Shown here one piece after another: positions 35,852-47,276 of a stretch of DNA of 64,000 nt. The notes under the pieces were generated by a model. That model ran no database searches. It was not told the origin of the DNA and worked only from the letters and a program-made list of their open reading frames with translations. Made by a program: the position numbers and the translations under genes. How positions within the stretch are numbered: the stretch's first letter is position 1; each line of letters opens with the position of its first letter. This stretch comes from Parazoarcus communis (GTDB taxonomy: Bacteria; Pseudomonadota; Gammaproteobacteria; Burkholderiales; Rhodocyclaceae), in contig NZ_CP022188.1 of NCBI RefSeq assembly GCF_003111665.1, positions 1,674,001 through 1,738,000 on the forward strand, in the 5' to 3' direction.

Positions 35852-38800
35852 ATGAGAGTTCTGGCTTCGCTCAAGTACGTGCTGTCTCCGCGTGTCGTCA
35901 TCGGCTGGGCGGTGCTGCTTGTCGCCCTGTTCATCTACTGGGCTTCGCTGCTGAACTCGAACGAGCAGCAACTTCTCGATGCCGAGCGTCAGGCCCGCCT
36001 TCGCGCCGGCCAGACGGCACAGGCGCTGGCCGCACAGGTCGAGTCGATGGTGCTCGATATCGACCATATTGCCCGCAACATGGCGTCGGCGTGGATTTCG
36101 GGTGACGATGAGCGCTTGCGCCAAGCCGTTGCCGAGGCGAGCGACGCGCTTCCTGAAGGGGCGCTGGTTCAGGCCAGCGTGGCCGACGGCGAGGGCCACA
36201 TGGTGTTCTCGAATCTCGGCCTGCCCGCTGAAGGTGAATCCCGGGTGTCCATCGCCGACCGCGCCCATTTCAAGGCGCACGGGTCCGGCATTGTGCCTGC
36301 GCTCTACATCAGTCACCCGGTCTTCGGTCGTGTGTCGCAGCGCTGGTCGGTGCAGTTCTCCCGGCCGGTCCTGACGCATGGCGTGTTTGCGGGCGTCGTC
36401 GTGATCTCGATCTCGCCGGAGTATCTCGCCCAGTCTTTCCGTCAGATCTTCCCTGATCCGTCCGACGTCGTGATGCTGCTGCGCGAAGACGGCGCATATC
36501 TGACGCGTTCGCAGATGCTCGAGGAGGTGCTGGGCAAGCGCGTTCCTGACGCACGGCCCTTTATCGATGGTCTCGGAGCGCCACACGGCAGCTACGATGC
36601 CGTGGCCGCCGTCGATGGTGTGGAGCGCTTCTACGCCTGGCAGCGCGTGGCAGCTTACCCGGTGGTCGTCAGCCTGGGGCTGCACAAAGGCGTGGCGATG
36701 GGTGGGATCGCGGAAGCCGTCGATGCGGCGGTCCTGCACAACCTGTTCGGTTCGGCGCTGCTCGTGCTGGCCGCGGCCTGGATTACCTGGCTGTTTGCGC
36801 AGAAGCGTCGGGACTTTGCACATCTGAACGAAAGCCGGGAGCGCTTTGAACTTGCTCTGCGCGGGGGAGACCTCGGATCGTGGGACTGGGATCTGTCGAG
36901 CGGCAAGATACAGGGCAATGCGCGCTGGGCGCAGATGCTGGGTTATGAGGCGGACGAGGCCGAACATGACCTCAAGTCTCTGTCCAGGCTCGCGCACCCG
37001 GACGACTGGGACGCCGTGCAGTCTGCGCTCGATGCGCACTTCCGGGGCGAACGCGACTATTACGAAGCCGACTACCGGGCGCGTCACCGCGACGGGCACT
37101 GGGTCTGGGTGCACAGCCGTGGCCAGATCATGGCCCGCGACAAGAACGGCGAACCCGTGCGGATGGTTGGCACGCATCTGGACATTACGGAGCGCAAGCT
37201 GGCCGAAGCGCGTGAGCTCGCTCTGCGGGCGCGGCTGGCCAAGCTGGTCGCGCAGGTGCCGGGGATGGTGTATCAGTATCTCGAACGCACCGACGGTACG
37301 GACTGTTTTTCTTACGTCAGTCCCGGGATTATCGACATCTATGGCATTTCGCCGGATGAGGTCGAGTATTCGGCAGAAAAGGTCTTTGCCGTCATTCATC
37401 CAGACGATCTGCTGCGGGTGAAGGCATCGATTCGCGATTCAGCCAGTCAGCTCTCCATCTGGCGCTGCGAGTATCGCGTGTGTACCGAAGACGGCAAGGT
37501 GCGCTGGCTGCTCGGGCATTCCAGTCCGGAGCGTACGCCCGAGGGCCATACGCTGTGGCATGGCTACATTCAGGACGTGAGCGAAGCCCATGCAGCGGCC
37601 GACGCCCTGCGCCGCAGCGAAGCGCGTCTGCGCATGACCGTGGCAGCGGTTCGGGACGGATTGTGGGAATGGGATCTCGTAAGTGGCCAGGCTCAATGGG
37701 ATGCGCGCTGTTACAGCATGGCGGGATACGCCGAGGGGGCCATCGAGCCCACCTACGACGCGTTCATGGCGCTCGTTCATCCCCGGGACCGGGCGCGCAT
37801 CAAGTCGAGTCTGGCCAATCAGATCCGCTTCAGACCGGATGAGGTCGCGACCGAAGAGTTCCGTGTAAAGAAGGGGTCGGGCGACTGGCTGTGGATCGAA
37901 TGGCGGGGACGCGTCGTCGAGCGTGAAAACGGCGTCCCGAAAAAGATGATCGGCACCATTACCGACGTCACGCAGAGGGTGGCCGCCAACCAGTTCCGCC
38001 GTGCGCTGCTCGACCAGAACGCAGCCGCGATCGTGGTGTCCTCCCCGGACGGGTATGTGCTGTATGCCAATGAGCGCGCACACCAGATCTTTGCGCCGCC
38101 GGGTGAGATGTTGCAGGGGGCGGAGTTGCGCACCCTGCATGTCGACGACGCGTCGTGGCGGGCCATGGGCGAGTACGTCGAAGGGCTGCGCGCAACCGGG
38201 TTCACGCGCTTCGAATACCCGCTGCGCGAGGCCGAAGGCAAGGCGCGCTGGTTCGACATGCACGGCACGCTGCTCGATCTGGAGCAGCCCGACAGCGAGA
38301 TGCTGTGGACCCTGGTGGACATCACCGAACGCAAGGCCGCAGAAGCGGCACTCATCACCGAGCGCACGCGCCTTACCGCCCTGCTCGAGCGCTTTCCGGG
38401 TGGCGTGCTGCTGGAGGACTCGGCCGACCGTATCGTGATGGTCAACCAGGGTTTGTGCGAACTGCTGTCGATTCCCTTGCCGTCGTCTTCGCTGGTGGGC
38501 ATGACGCGACAGTCGCTGGGCGAGCGCTTCCCCGATCTCGACCTGAGATGGCTGCAACTGGAAGAGGGGGCACACGTCGGGCTGGCACACACGATCGAAG
38601 TCGACTCGGCGGGCAACCAGTCGTTTGAAGTCGATTGGGTGACGATCATGCATGGTGACGAGCGCCTCGGCCATGTATGGCTGGTGCGCGACATCACCGG
38701 GCGCAAGCTCTACGAAAGAAAGCTCGCCACGCTGGCGGCCACGGACCCGCTGACCACGCTGCCCAACCGCCGCAGCTTCATGGCCGAGCTCGAACGCACG

Positions 38801-39232
38801 GTGGCCGAGCAGCAGGGCGCGGACGACCGCCCGGGAGCCCTGTTGATGCTTGACATCGACCACTTCAAGCGGGTCAACGATACTTACGGTCATCCGGTAG
38901 GCGATCGCGTACTCAAGCACCTGGCGGACGTGATCACCAAGGTCTTGCGGCGAGAGGATGTCGCCGGGCGTCTGGGGGGCGAGGAGTTTGCCGTCCTGCT
39001 GCGCGGCACGACGAACGAGACGTCCTTCGGCCTTGCCGAACGTTTGCGGCGGGCGGTATGCAATGCCCCGCTCGATTGCGACTGTGGTCTGATCCAGATC
39101 ACGATCAGTATTGGCCTGTCCGTGTTCGATGGCGCCCCGGCCGAGAGCATGCTCTCGCGCGCCGACCAGGCCCTTTACGAAGCCAAGGAAGGCGGGCGTA
39201 ACCGGGTGTGCATGTGGTCGGGCGTCTATTGA
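35852..39232 (+). CDS. Multi-PAS diguanylate cyclase with Cache sensor
   Basis: A 1126-residue membrane protein. TM (about 17-33), periplasmic dCache sensor ('VSIADRAHFKAHGSG', to about 290), second TM (about 298-315), then five PAS domains starting near residues 325, 455, 590, 710 and 835, for example 'GDLGSWDWDLSSGKIQGNARWAQMLG' and 'DGLWEWDLVSG'. The C-terminal GGDEF domain has an active RLGGEEF (near 1042) and an RRED I-site. No EAL. Signals from outside and several internal cues would be combined to set c-di-GMP output. Separated by 114 nt from the GGDEF-EAL gene; GGGAGCC precedes the ATG. Confidence 0.9.
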   Translation: MRVLASLKYVLSPRVVIGWAVLLVALFIYWASLLNSNEQQLLDAERQARLRAGQTAQALAAQVESMVLDIDHIARNMASAWISGDDERLRQAVAEASDALPEGALVQASVADGEGHMVFSNLGLPAEGESRVSIADRAHFKAHGSGIVPALYISHPVFGRVSQRWSVQFSRPVLTHGVFAGVVVISISPEYLAQSFRQIFPDPSDVVMLLREDGAYLTRSQMLEEVLGKRVPDARPFIDGLGAPHGSYDAVAAVDGVERFYAWQRVAAYPVVVSLGLHKGVAMGGIAEAVDAAVLHNLFGSALLVLAAAWITWLFAQKRRDFAHLNESRERFELALRGGDLGSWDWDLSSGKIQGNARWAQMLGYEADEAEHDLKSLSRLAHPDDWDAVQSALDAHFRGERDYYEADYRARHRDGHWVWVHSRGQIMARDKNGEPVRMVGTHLDITERKLAEARELALRARLAKLVAQVPGMVYQYLERTDGTDCFSYVSPGIIDIYGISPDEVEYSAEKVFAVIHPDDLLRVKASIRDSASQLSIWRCEYRVCTEDGKVRWLLGHSSPERTPEGHTLWHGYIQDVSEAHAAADALRRSEARLRMTVAAVRDGLWEWDLVSGQAQWDARCYSMAGYAEGAIEPTYDAFMALVHPRDRARIKSSLANQIRFRPDEVATEEFRVKKGSGDWLWIEWRGRVVERENGVPKKMIGTITDVTQRVAANQFRRALLDQNAAAIVVSSPDGYVLYANERAHQIFAPPGEMLQGAELRTLHVDDASWRAMGEYVEGLRATGFTRFEYPLREAEGKARWFDMHGTLLDLEQPDSEMLWTLVDITERKAAEAALITERTRLTALLERFPGGVLLEDSADRIVMVNQGLCELLSIPLPSSSLVGMTRQSLGERFPDLDLRWLQLEEGAHVGLAHTIEVDSAGNQSFEVDWVTIMHGDERLGHVWLVRDITGRKLYERKLATLAATDPLTTLPNRRSFMAELERTVAEQQGADDRPGALLMLDIDHFKRVNDTYGHPVGDRVLKHLADVITKVLRREDVAGRLGGEEFAVLLRGTTNETSFGLAERLRRAVCNAPLDCDCGLIQITISIGLSVFDGAPAESMLSRADQALYEAKEGGRNRVCMWSGVY

Positions 39233-39243
39233 GCGCCGGATAA

Positions 39244-39263
39244 GGCAGGGAATTTCCTGCCCT
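39244..39263 (+). terminator. Palindrome after the multi-PAS gene
   Basis: GGCAGG-GAATTT-CCTGCC followed by CTTCATT, 11 nt after the stop codon; a plausible weak terminator before the MATE gene. Confidence 0.5.
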
Positions 39264-39328
39264 TCATTCCACCGCCACGCCTGAACGGTTAGGCTTCGGC
39301 CGGTCGCCCCCAACACCCCCCGTCTTTC

Positions 39329-40621
39329 ATGAATCACCGCACTGTTCTCCGCATCGCCCTGCCGGTGATGCTCTCCAACGCGTCTACGCCGCTGATCGGC
39401 GTTGTCGACACGGCCATCGTCGGGCGCATTCCCGATCCCGCCTATATCGCAGCAGTGGCACTGGGCGCACTGGTGTTCACCTTCGTGTTCTGGGGCTTCG
39501 GCTTCCTGCGCATGGGCACCACGGGCCTGACTGCGCAGGCGCTAGGCAGCGGCGATACCGAAGAGCTGGTGGCCGGGCTGGGGCGGGCCTTGCTGATCGC
39601 CGCGGTGGTCGGAGCTGCGCTGGTCAGCCTGCAGTGGCCGATACGCGAGATCGCCTTTGCGCTGCTCGAAGCCAGTGACAGGACCGAGGGGCTGGCGCGC
39701 AGCTATTTCGATATCCGCATCTGGGCCGCACCTGCCACCCTGGCCAACTATGCGCTGCTGGGCTGGTTCATCGGGCTGGGCCGCACCGACATCGGTCTGG
39801 TGCTGCAGCTGGTGCTGAACCTCGTCAATATCGCCCTCGACGCCCTCTTCGTGCTCGGGCTGGGGCTCGACGTGCGCGGTGTGGCGCTCGGCACTCTGTT
39901 TGCCGAGTATTTCGCCGCCCTGGTCGGGCTGGTGATCGCCGTGCGCTACATGCGCCGTCACGGTGCGCAGCTGCGTTTTGGCAATCTGCTGGTGACCGAG
40001 CGGCTGAAGCGCACGCTGGCGGTGAACCGCGACATCATGATCCGCTCGCTGGCGCTGATCTTCGTGTTTGTCTGGTTCATGGCCCAGGGCGCACGCTATG
40101 GCGACGTCACGCTGGCTGCCAATGCGGTGCTGATGCAGTTCGTATCGATCAGCGCCTATTTTCTCGACGGGCTCGCCTTTGCTGCAGAGGCGCTGGTGGG
40201 GCGTGCGCTGGGTGCGCGCGACCGCGCCGGCTTCCGCGCGGCGGTCCGCGTCAGCACCCTGTGGGCGGTGCTGGTGGCCCTGCTGGTCAGTAGCGTCTAC
40301 TTCATTGCAGGGCCCTGGGTGGTGGATGCACTCACCACCGACCCGGACACCCGTTCGGCGGCACGCATCTATCTCCCCTGGGCCGCACTGGCGCCGCTTG
40401 CCGGCGTACTGGCCTTCCAGCTCGACGGCATCTTCATCGGTGCCACGCGCAGCGTCGAGATGCGCAACGCCATGCTGTTCTCGACTGCGGTCTTCGTGCT
40501 GGCCTGGTGGCTGTTGCAGCCCTGGGGCAATCACGGCCTGTGGGCTGCGCTCTATGTGAACTACGTGGCGCGCACCTTCTCGCTCGGCTGGTATTACCCG
40601 GCGCTGGCGCGGCTCGACTGA
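39329..40621 (+). CDS. MATE-family efflux transporter (DinF-like)
   Basis: A 430-residue polytopic protein with about 12 spans. 'IALPVMLSNASTPLIGVVDTAIVGR' and 'FWGFGFLRMGTTGLTAQALGSGDTEE' identify the DinF branch of MATE exporters, with the second half starting near 'VNRDIMIRSLALIFVFVWF'. Such proteins exchange Na+ or H+ for cationic compounds; the substrate is unknown. No convincing ribosome site precedes the ATG. Confidence 0.9.
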   Translation: MNHRTVLRIALPVMLSNASTPLIGVVDTAIVGRIPDPAYIAAVALGALVFTFVFWGFGFLRMGTTGLTAQALGSGDTEELVAGLGRALLIAAVVGAALVSLQWPIREIAFALLEASDRTEGLARSYFDIRIWAAPATLANYALLGWFIGLGRTDIGLVLQLVLNLVNIALDALFVLGLGLDVRGVALGTLFAEYFAALVGLVIAVRYMRRHGAQLRFGNLLVTERLKRTLAVNRDIMIRSLALIFVFVWFMAQGARYGDVTLAANAVLMQFVSISAYFLDGLAFAAEALVGRALGARDRAGFRAAVRVSTLWAVLVALLVSSVYFIAGPWVVDALTTDPDTRSAARIYLPWAALAPLAGVLAFQLDGIFIGATRSVEMRNAMLFSTAVFVLAWWLLQPWGNHGLWAALYVNYVARTFSLGWYYPALARLD

Positions 40622-40688
40622 GGCGCGCGGGCAGGGCCCGCAGCCGTGGTGTTCGGGTGTGGCCTGCTGCAGGCGATAGAATGAGGCC

Positions 40689-41966
40689 ATGACACATGCC
40701 GCTCCTGCCTTTTCGCTCGACCATGCCGGCCTGCTCGGCACCCTTGCCGCTCACGACAGGCTGCTCATCATCCAGGACCTCGATGGTGTCTGCATGGGCC
40801 TGGTTCGCGACCCGCTGACCCGCAGCATCGAAGCCCGCTACGTCGAAGCGGCGCGCAGGCTTGCGGGGCAGTTCTACGTGCTCACCAATGGCGAACACGT
40901 CGGCCGCCGCGGCGTGAATGACATCGTCGACAAGGCGCTCGATGCGGCTGCAGGTGCGCAGGATCACGGCCTCTACCTGCCTGGACTGGCCGCCGGTGGC
41001 GTGCAGTTTCAGGACCGTTACGGCGCGGTGTCGCACCCCGGCGTGAGTGACGATGAGCTGGCCTTCCTGCAGGCCGTGCCCGCGCGGGCAGAGCGCTTTC
41101 TGCGCGAACTGCTGGCGACGGCACCGTACGGGCTCGATGCGGGCGAGATTGACGACGCAGTGGCGTCGACCGTGCTCGACAACATCGCTTCGCCCACCAT
41201 CAACATCAACCAGCTCTACCACCGCTTCGGCGCACAGCCCGCGCGCTACCGCCAGCTGCAGCAGGCAGTCGAAGCGTTCATGGACGGGCTGCAACGCGAG
41301 GCGGCGAGCGCCGGGCTGGAGCAGGCCTTTTTCGTGCACCTCGCGCCCAACCTCGGCACGGATGCGCAGGGACGGGAGCGCATCAGGCATGGAGATGACA
41401 GCAGCGCCGGCACCACCGATTTCCAGTTCATGATCCGGGGGGCAGTCAAGGAAGTCGGCGTGCTGGTGATCCTCAATCAGTACTACTTCGATCACACCGG
41501 CCACTATCCGCTGGGTGAGCACTTCAACGCCCGCCAGGCGCCGCGCGATCACGGCGAACTGCTGCGACTGGCGCGTGAGCGTTTCGATCCCGCACACATG
41601 CCCCACATCGTGGGTGTCGGCGATACGGTCACGTCCAGTACGCAGACGGTGGACGGGCAGCGCCTCCAGTTGCGTGGCGGCAGCGATCGCGGCTTTCTCA
41701 CGCTGGTGCAGGCGCTGGGCGAAACCTCAGGAGCCGGCAGCACCGTGATCTATATCGACAGCAGCGGCGGCGAGGTGCGTCGTCCCGGGCTGGACGCGAC
41801 CCATCTGCAGCAGCGTGCTGCGGACCCAGCGCTCGAGCCCTGGCCCGCGCTGGAAGGCATCACCGACCCCGCCGACCCGCTGCGGCTCGATTTTGTGTTC
41901 TGTGGCGGTCACGCGCAGTACGTGCCCTTTTTCTGCGCACTGGCCGAGCGTCGCGCACCACGCTGA
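40689..41966 (+). CDS. Glucosylglycerol 3-phosphatase-like HAD enzyme
   Basis: A 425-residue protein resembling cyanobacterial StpA/GgpP. The catalytic HAD motif 'LLIIQDLDGVCMGLVRDPLTR' (DLDGV) lies near residue 30, with 'VLTNGEHVGRRG' as motif II and 'PHIVGVGDTVTSS' as the acidic motif. Those enzymes remove phosphate from glucosylglycerol phosphate to make the osmolyte glucosylglycerol. No synthase (ggpS) gene is in the window. A TAGAAT lies only 7 nt before the ATG, so the transcript may be nearly leaderless. Confidence 0.7.
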   Translation: MTHAAPAFSLDHAGLLGTLAAHDRLLIIQDLDGVCMGLVRDPLTRSIEARYVEAARRLAGQFYVLTNGEHVGRRGVNDIVDKALDAAAGAQDHGLYLPGLAAGGVQFQDRYGAVSHPGVSDDELAFLQAVPARAERFLRELLATAPYGLDAGEIDDAVASTVLDNIASPTININQLYHRFGAQPARYRQLQQAVEAFMDGLQREAASAGLEQAFFVHLAPNLGTDAQGRERIRHGDDSSAGTTDFQFMIRGAVKEVGVLVILNQYYFDHTGHYPLGEHFNARQAPRDHGELLRLARERFDPAHMPHIVGVGDTVTSSTQTVDGQRLQLRGGSDRGFLTLVQALGETSGAGSTVIYIDSSGGEVRRPGLDATHLQQRAADPALEPWPALEGITDPADPLRLDFVFCGGHAQYVPFFCALAERRAPR

Positions 41967-41990
41967 CCGGGGCTCGTGAGTGTTGCTGGC

Positions 41991-42323
41991 TTACGCCGCT
42001 GACGGCGCTGTGCTGGCGCGCGTTTCGATCTCCACGATTCCGTTGACCACGCGCAGCGGGATTTTCGGCAGGCTGCATTCCTCGCCCCGTACGCAGCTGC
42101 CGTCGCGTCCGTCGAACACCCACTCATGGACGGGGCAGGTGAGGTAGCGGCCGTTGAACTCGCCACGGTAGAGCGGCACGTTCTGATGCGGGCAGAGGCC
42201 GTTGAAGGCCTGCAGCTCGCCGCCTTCCGGCCACAGCAGGATGACTTCGCGTCCTTCAACGGTGTAGGGCGCCGCATCGCCTTCCATCAGGCTGCTCAGC
42301 CTGCACACCGGGGTGTAAGGCAT
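41991..42323 (-). CDS. Rieske [2Fe-2S] ferredoxin
   Basis: A 110-residue Rieske protein. The cluster ligands are C44-P-H46 ('NGLCPHQNVPL') and C63-P-V-H66 ('LTCPVHEWVFDG'). It is close in style to the small ferredoxins of toluene monooxygenases (TmoC type), but no oxygenase is adjacent. The start at 42323 fits this family length; a longer in-frame extension to 42434 is not supported. It converges with the phosphatase gene and diverges from the DyP gene. Confidence 0.85.
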   Translation of the reverse strand: MPYTPVCRLSSLMEGDAAPYTVEGREVILLWPEGGELQAFNGLCPHQNVPLYRGEFNGRYLTCPVHEWVFDGRDGSCVRGEECSLPKIPLRVVNGIVEIETRASTAPSAA

Positions 42324-42482
42324 GTTTCGATCTCCGTCGGGTTTGAGGCAGGAAGGCGGGAGTGTGCCCTCGAACCCGGATGCCGAGCAATTTCGGGGCC
42401 TGTTGCGGCGTTTCGTCCTTGTCCGCGCTTGCACCGGGTGGCGTGCGACGTAGAATCACCCTTTTATCTGACAGGATATGCG

Positions 42483-43367
42483 ATGAGCCAATTCCAGAAA
42501 GGCATCCTCGCCCCGCTGCCGGCGCAGGCGCGCCATCTCTTCTTCGCCATCGAGTCGACCGAGGCACTGCCGGCTGCGCTCGATGCGCTCGCGGCGCTGG
42601 TGGACGGCGAGGCGACGGTGGTGGGTTTCGGCGAGTCGGTGCGCCATGCGCTGTCGGGTTCGCTGGGCGGTCTGCGTGCCTTCCCGCCGATCTCGGGCGC
42701 GGGGGTTGATGTGCCGTCAACCCAGCATGCCCTGTGGTGCTGGCTGCGCGGAGGGGATCGCGGCGAACTGCTGCACCGCGCGCGCGCGATCGAGGCCGCA
42801 GTGGCGCCGGCGCTGGTGCTGGTGCAGGCGACCGACACCTTCTGCTACGACAACGGTCGCGACCTGACCGGCTACGAAGACGGCACCGAGAACCCCGAAG
42901 GCGACGATGCGCTGGCCGCGGCTTTTGTGGCAGAGCGTGCCGGGCCGGGTGCGGCGGGTGGCAGCTATGTTGCGGTTCAGCACTGGCAGCACGATCTCGA
43001 CACCTTCGCTGCCATGCCGGCGGCGGAGCAGGATAACGTGATCGGGCGGCGCAGGAGCGACAACGAAGAACTGGACGACGCGCCGGTTTCGGCGCACGTG
43101 AAGCGCACCGCACAGGAGAGCTTCGAGCCCGAAGCCTTCGTGCTGCGACGCTCGATGCCGTGGGTGGAAGGGCGCGAGGCCGGGCTGCTGTTCGTCGCCT
43201 TTGGCCATTCGCTCGACGCCTACGAGGCGCAGCTGCGTCGCATGGCGGGGCTGGACGACGGCATCACCGATGCACTGTTCCGTTTCAGCCAGCCGACAAC
43301 GGGCGGCTATTACTGGTGCCCGCCGATGTGCGACGGGCAGATGGATCTTCGGGTGCTGACGGGCTGA
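42483..43367 (+). CDS. DyP-type haem peroxidase (YfeX-like)
   Basis: A 294-residue dye-decolorising peroxidase. The distal motif G130-Y-E-D133-G-T is present, as are the likely proximal haem ligand H205 and a distal-side arginine in 'VLRRSMPW'. The opening 'MSQFQKGILAPLPAQARHLFF' is typical of the YfeX/class B group. These cytoplasmic enzymes use H2O2 to oxidise dyes or porphyrinogens; encapsulin cargo tails occur in some relatives, but none is evident here. It converges on katG. Confidence 0.9.
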   Translation: MSQFQKGILAPLPAQARHLFFAIESTEALPAALDALAALVDGEATVVGFGESVRHALSGSLGGLRAFPPISGAGVDVPSTQHALWCWLRGGDRGELLHRARAIEAAVAPALVLVQATDTFCYDNGRDLTGYEDGTENPEGDDALAAAFVAERAGPGAAGGSYVAVQHWQHDLDTFAAMPAAEQDNVIGRRRSDNEELDDAPVSAHVKRTAQESFEPEAFVLRRSMPWVEGREAGLLFVAFGHSLDAYEAQLRRMAGLDDGITDALFRFSQPTTGGYYWCPPMCDGQMDLRVLTG

Positions 43368-43369
43368 AA

Positions 43370-43407
43370 CGAGTTCGGCGCAAGCTCGTGGGCCTGCGCC
43401 GAACTCG
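43370..43407. terminator. Perfect 13-bp hairpin between convergent DyP and katG genes
   Basis: CGAGTTCGGCGCA, 12-nt loop, TGCGCCGAACTCG. It sits 3 nt after the DyP stop and 11 nt before the katG stop, in the right place to serve both strands, though neither side has a T tract. Confidence 0.65.
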
Positions 43408-43417
43408 CTCGTGGTGC

Positions 43418-45643
<2,226 letters not shown>

Positions 45644-45683
45644 TCATTGTTGATCGAGGTAAGCGATACGCCATGTAGTCACA

Positions 45684-45746
45684 ATAGCTGTGCGGTATGA
45701 CCACTTCTAACGAATTAAATTCATCGGCTACATAGTTATGCTGTAT
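45684..45746. promoter_or_regulatory. Possible OxyR-like sites upstream of katG
   Basis: Two ATAG-N7-GTAT strings, at 45684-45698 and 45732-45746, resemble halves of the OxyR pattern (ATAG-N7-CTAT repeated). They are 48 bp apart rather than contiguous, so the match is weak; OxyR control of katG is nevertheless common. The remainder of the 45629-46072 gap holds a dispersed repeat and no convincing gene. Confidence 0.25.
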
Positions 45747-45857
45747 TGGCGCAGTGCAGCATTAATTAACTCCGGCTATCGCAACGTTTATCCCGGCGCG
45801 GCGTCCGTTTACCGCCGGCGGCGCTGCGGCGCAGCAGATGGCACCACGGAATTTCAG

Positions 45858-45902
45858 GATCAAAAGGGTCAGCAGGATCAAAGGGGTCAGAGTCGTTTGA
45901 TC
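45858..45902 (+). repeat. Dispersed palindromic element, copy 1 (one partial, one full core)
   Basis: A partial copy (GATCAAAAGGGTCAG, 45858-45872) is followed 4 nt later by a full core (45876-45902) containing GGGGTCAGAGTCGTTTGA flanked by GATC on both sides. First member of the family found through 45.8-61.9 kb. Confidence 0.85.
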
Positions 45903-46072
45903 GATGCCTTGGCCGCGGTCCACCTGATCGCGCCGGCTTCGGGGGCCGCAGAGAACTCATTCGATTATATGGATTTGACGAATACTGAACTCGTTTTGAT
46001 GGGCTTTTACATCGTTTGATCGAAAGATATCTTGCATGCACTAGCTAATCACACAGCCTCAGGAGAGTTTCG

Positions 46073-47059
46073 ATGAAAGCGATGGTCCTCAATGAATATG
46101 GCGTCAGTTCCGAATTCCAGGTCGCAGACCTGCCCAAGCCCGCAGTCAAGGCGGGTCATGTGGTCGTGCGTGTTGCCGCCACCAGCGTGAACACGGTCGA
46201 TACCATGATCCGCCAGATGGGCAAGGATCTGCCGCTCTCGCCGGACCTGCCCGCCGTGCTCGGGATGGACTTCGCCGGCACCGTCGAGGCAGTGGGCGAG
46301 GGTGTCACCGGCTTCGTGCCGGGCGACGAGGTGTACGGCTGCGCCGGCGGGCTCGCCGATCTGCAGGGTGCGCTTGCCGAATACATGCTGGCCGACGCCA
46401 GGCTGATCGCCCACAAGCCGAAGAGCATTTCGATGCGCGAAGCGGCCGCACTGCCGCTGGTCGGCATCACCGCCTACGAAGGCCTGCAACGCGCTGGCGC
46501 CCAGGCCGGGCAGAAAGTGCTGGTTCATGGCGGCACGGGCGGTGTCGGACACCTTGCGGTGCAACTGGCCAAGCACCTTGGCGCAGACGTCTATGCCACC
46601 TGCGGCGGTCAGAAGCAGGCGGAGATCATTCAAGGCTATGGCGCCACCGCCATCGACTACAAGACCGAGAAAGTCGCCGACTACGTCGCTAAACATACCG
46701 CCGGAGCAGGCTTCGACGTGGTGTTCGACACCGTTGGCGGCGCCAACATGAGCAACTCCTTCGAGGCCGCCGCCCTGAATGCGCAGGTTGCCACTACCGT
46801 ATCCCTGCTGGAGCTTGACCTCTCGCCCGCGCACTTCAAGGGCCTGTCGCTGCACGTCGTGTTCATGCTCATCCCGATGCTGTACACGCACAAGCGCGAG
46901 CAGCACGGCGCCATCCTGGCCAAGCTGGCCGAGATCGTCGACGCGGGCGCACTCAAGCCCTTGCTGGACGAAACCCGCTTTGGCCTCGACGAAATCGGCA
47001 AGGCATACGCCCGTCTGAGCAGCGGACAGGCTATTGGCAAGGTGGTGGTTGAAGTCTGA
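46073..47059 (+). CDS. Zinc-independent quinone oxidoreductase / MDR-family reductase
   Basis: A 328-residue medium-chain reductase. The GroES-like N-terminal domain is 'GMDFAGTVEAVGEGVTGFVPGDEVYG'; the NADPH-binding Rossmann motif is 'VLVHGGTGGVGHLAVQLAKHLGA'. The catalytic-zinc cysteine/histidine set of alcohol dehydrogenases is absent, which fits the quinone-oxidoreductase branch. CAGGAGAG precedes the start. It is on its own and ends before a terminator-like hairpin; a role in handling reactive quinones or enals is likely but unproven. Confidence 0.88.
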   Translation: MKAMVLNEYGVSSEFQVADLPKPAVKAGHVVVRVAATSVNTVDTMIRQMGKDLPLSPDLPAVLGMDFAGTVEAVGEGVTGFVPGDEVYGCAGGLADLQGALAEYMLADARLIAHKPKSISMREAAALPLVGITAYEGLQRAGAQAGQKVLVHGGTGGVGHLAVQLAKHLGADVYATCGGQKQAEIIQGYGATAIDYKTEKVADYVAKHTAGAGFDVVFDTVGGANMSNSFEAAALNAQVATTVSLLELDLSPAHFKGLSLHVVFMLIPMLYTHKREQHGAILAKLAEIVDAGALKPLLDETRFGLDEIGKAYARLSSGQAIGKVVVEV

Positions 47060-47178
47060 GAACGCGCGAACGACCACGTCGCATGACGGGATGCCCCATC
47101 AGGTAGCTAGCGGTGGGGGCCTGGGAGCCAGTGCCTCCGCCGGCACACGGAGTTGGCACTACCGTCGGCTGCCTGAAG

Positions 47179-47213
47179 AACCCGGGTCAAGGCTTCAGCC
47201 ATGGCCCGGGTTT
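47179..47213 (+). terminator. Hairpin after the quinone oxidoreductase gene
   Basis: AACCCGGG (47179-47186) pairs with CCCGGGTT (47205-47212) around a nested GGC-TTCA-GCC, ending in TTTCC. Fits a terminator for the upstream gene. Confidence 0.6.
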
Positions 47214-47251
47214 CCGCCATCTGAAGGGCGAGACACTAGAATAGGCCGTTC

Positions 47252-47264
47252 AGATTACGAATCT
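47252..47264. promoter_or_regulatory. Small inverted repeat before the LysR gene
   Basis: AGATT-ACG-AATCT, 13 nt upstream of the lysR start. A possible autoregulatory site; short and unproven. Confidence 0.25.
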
Positions 47265-47276
47265 TCAGGATCCTCG

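Noticed and set aside
42483..43367. DyP peroxidase as encapsulin cargo
   Set aside because: No encapsulin gene is nearby and no cargo-loading tail is evident at the C-terminus.
45738..46019. 93-codon frame between katG and the quinone oxidoreductase
   Set aside because: It runs through the dispersed palindromic element, has no ribosome site and no recognisable sequence.
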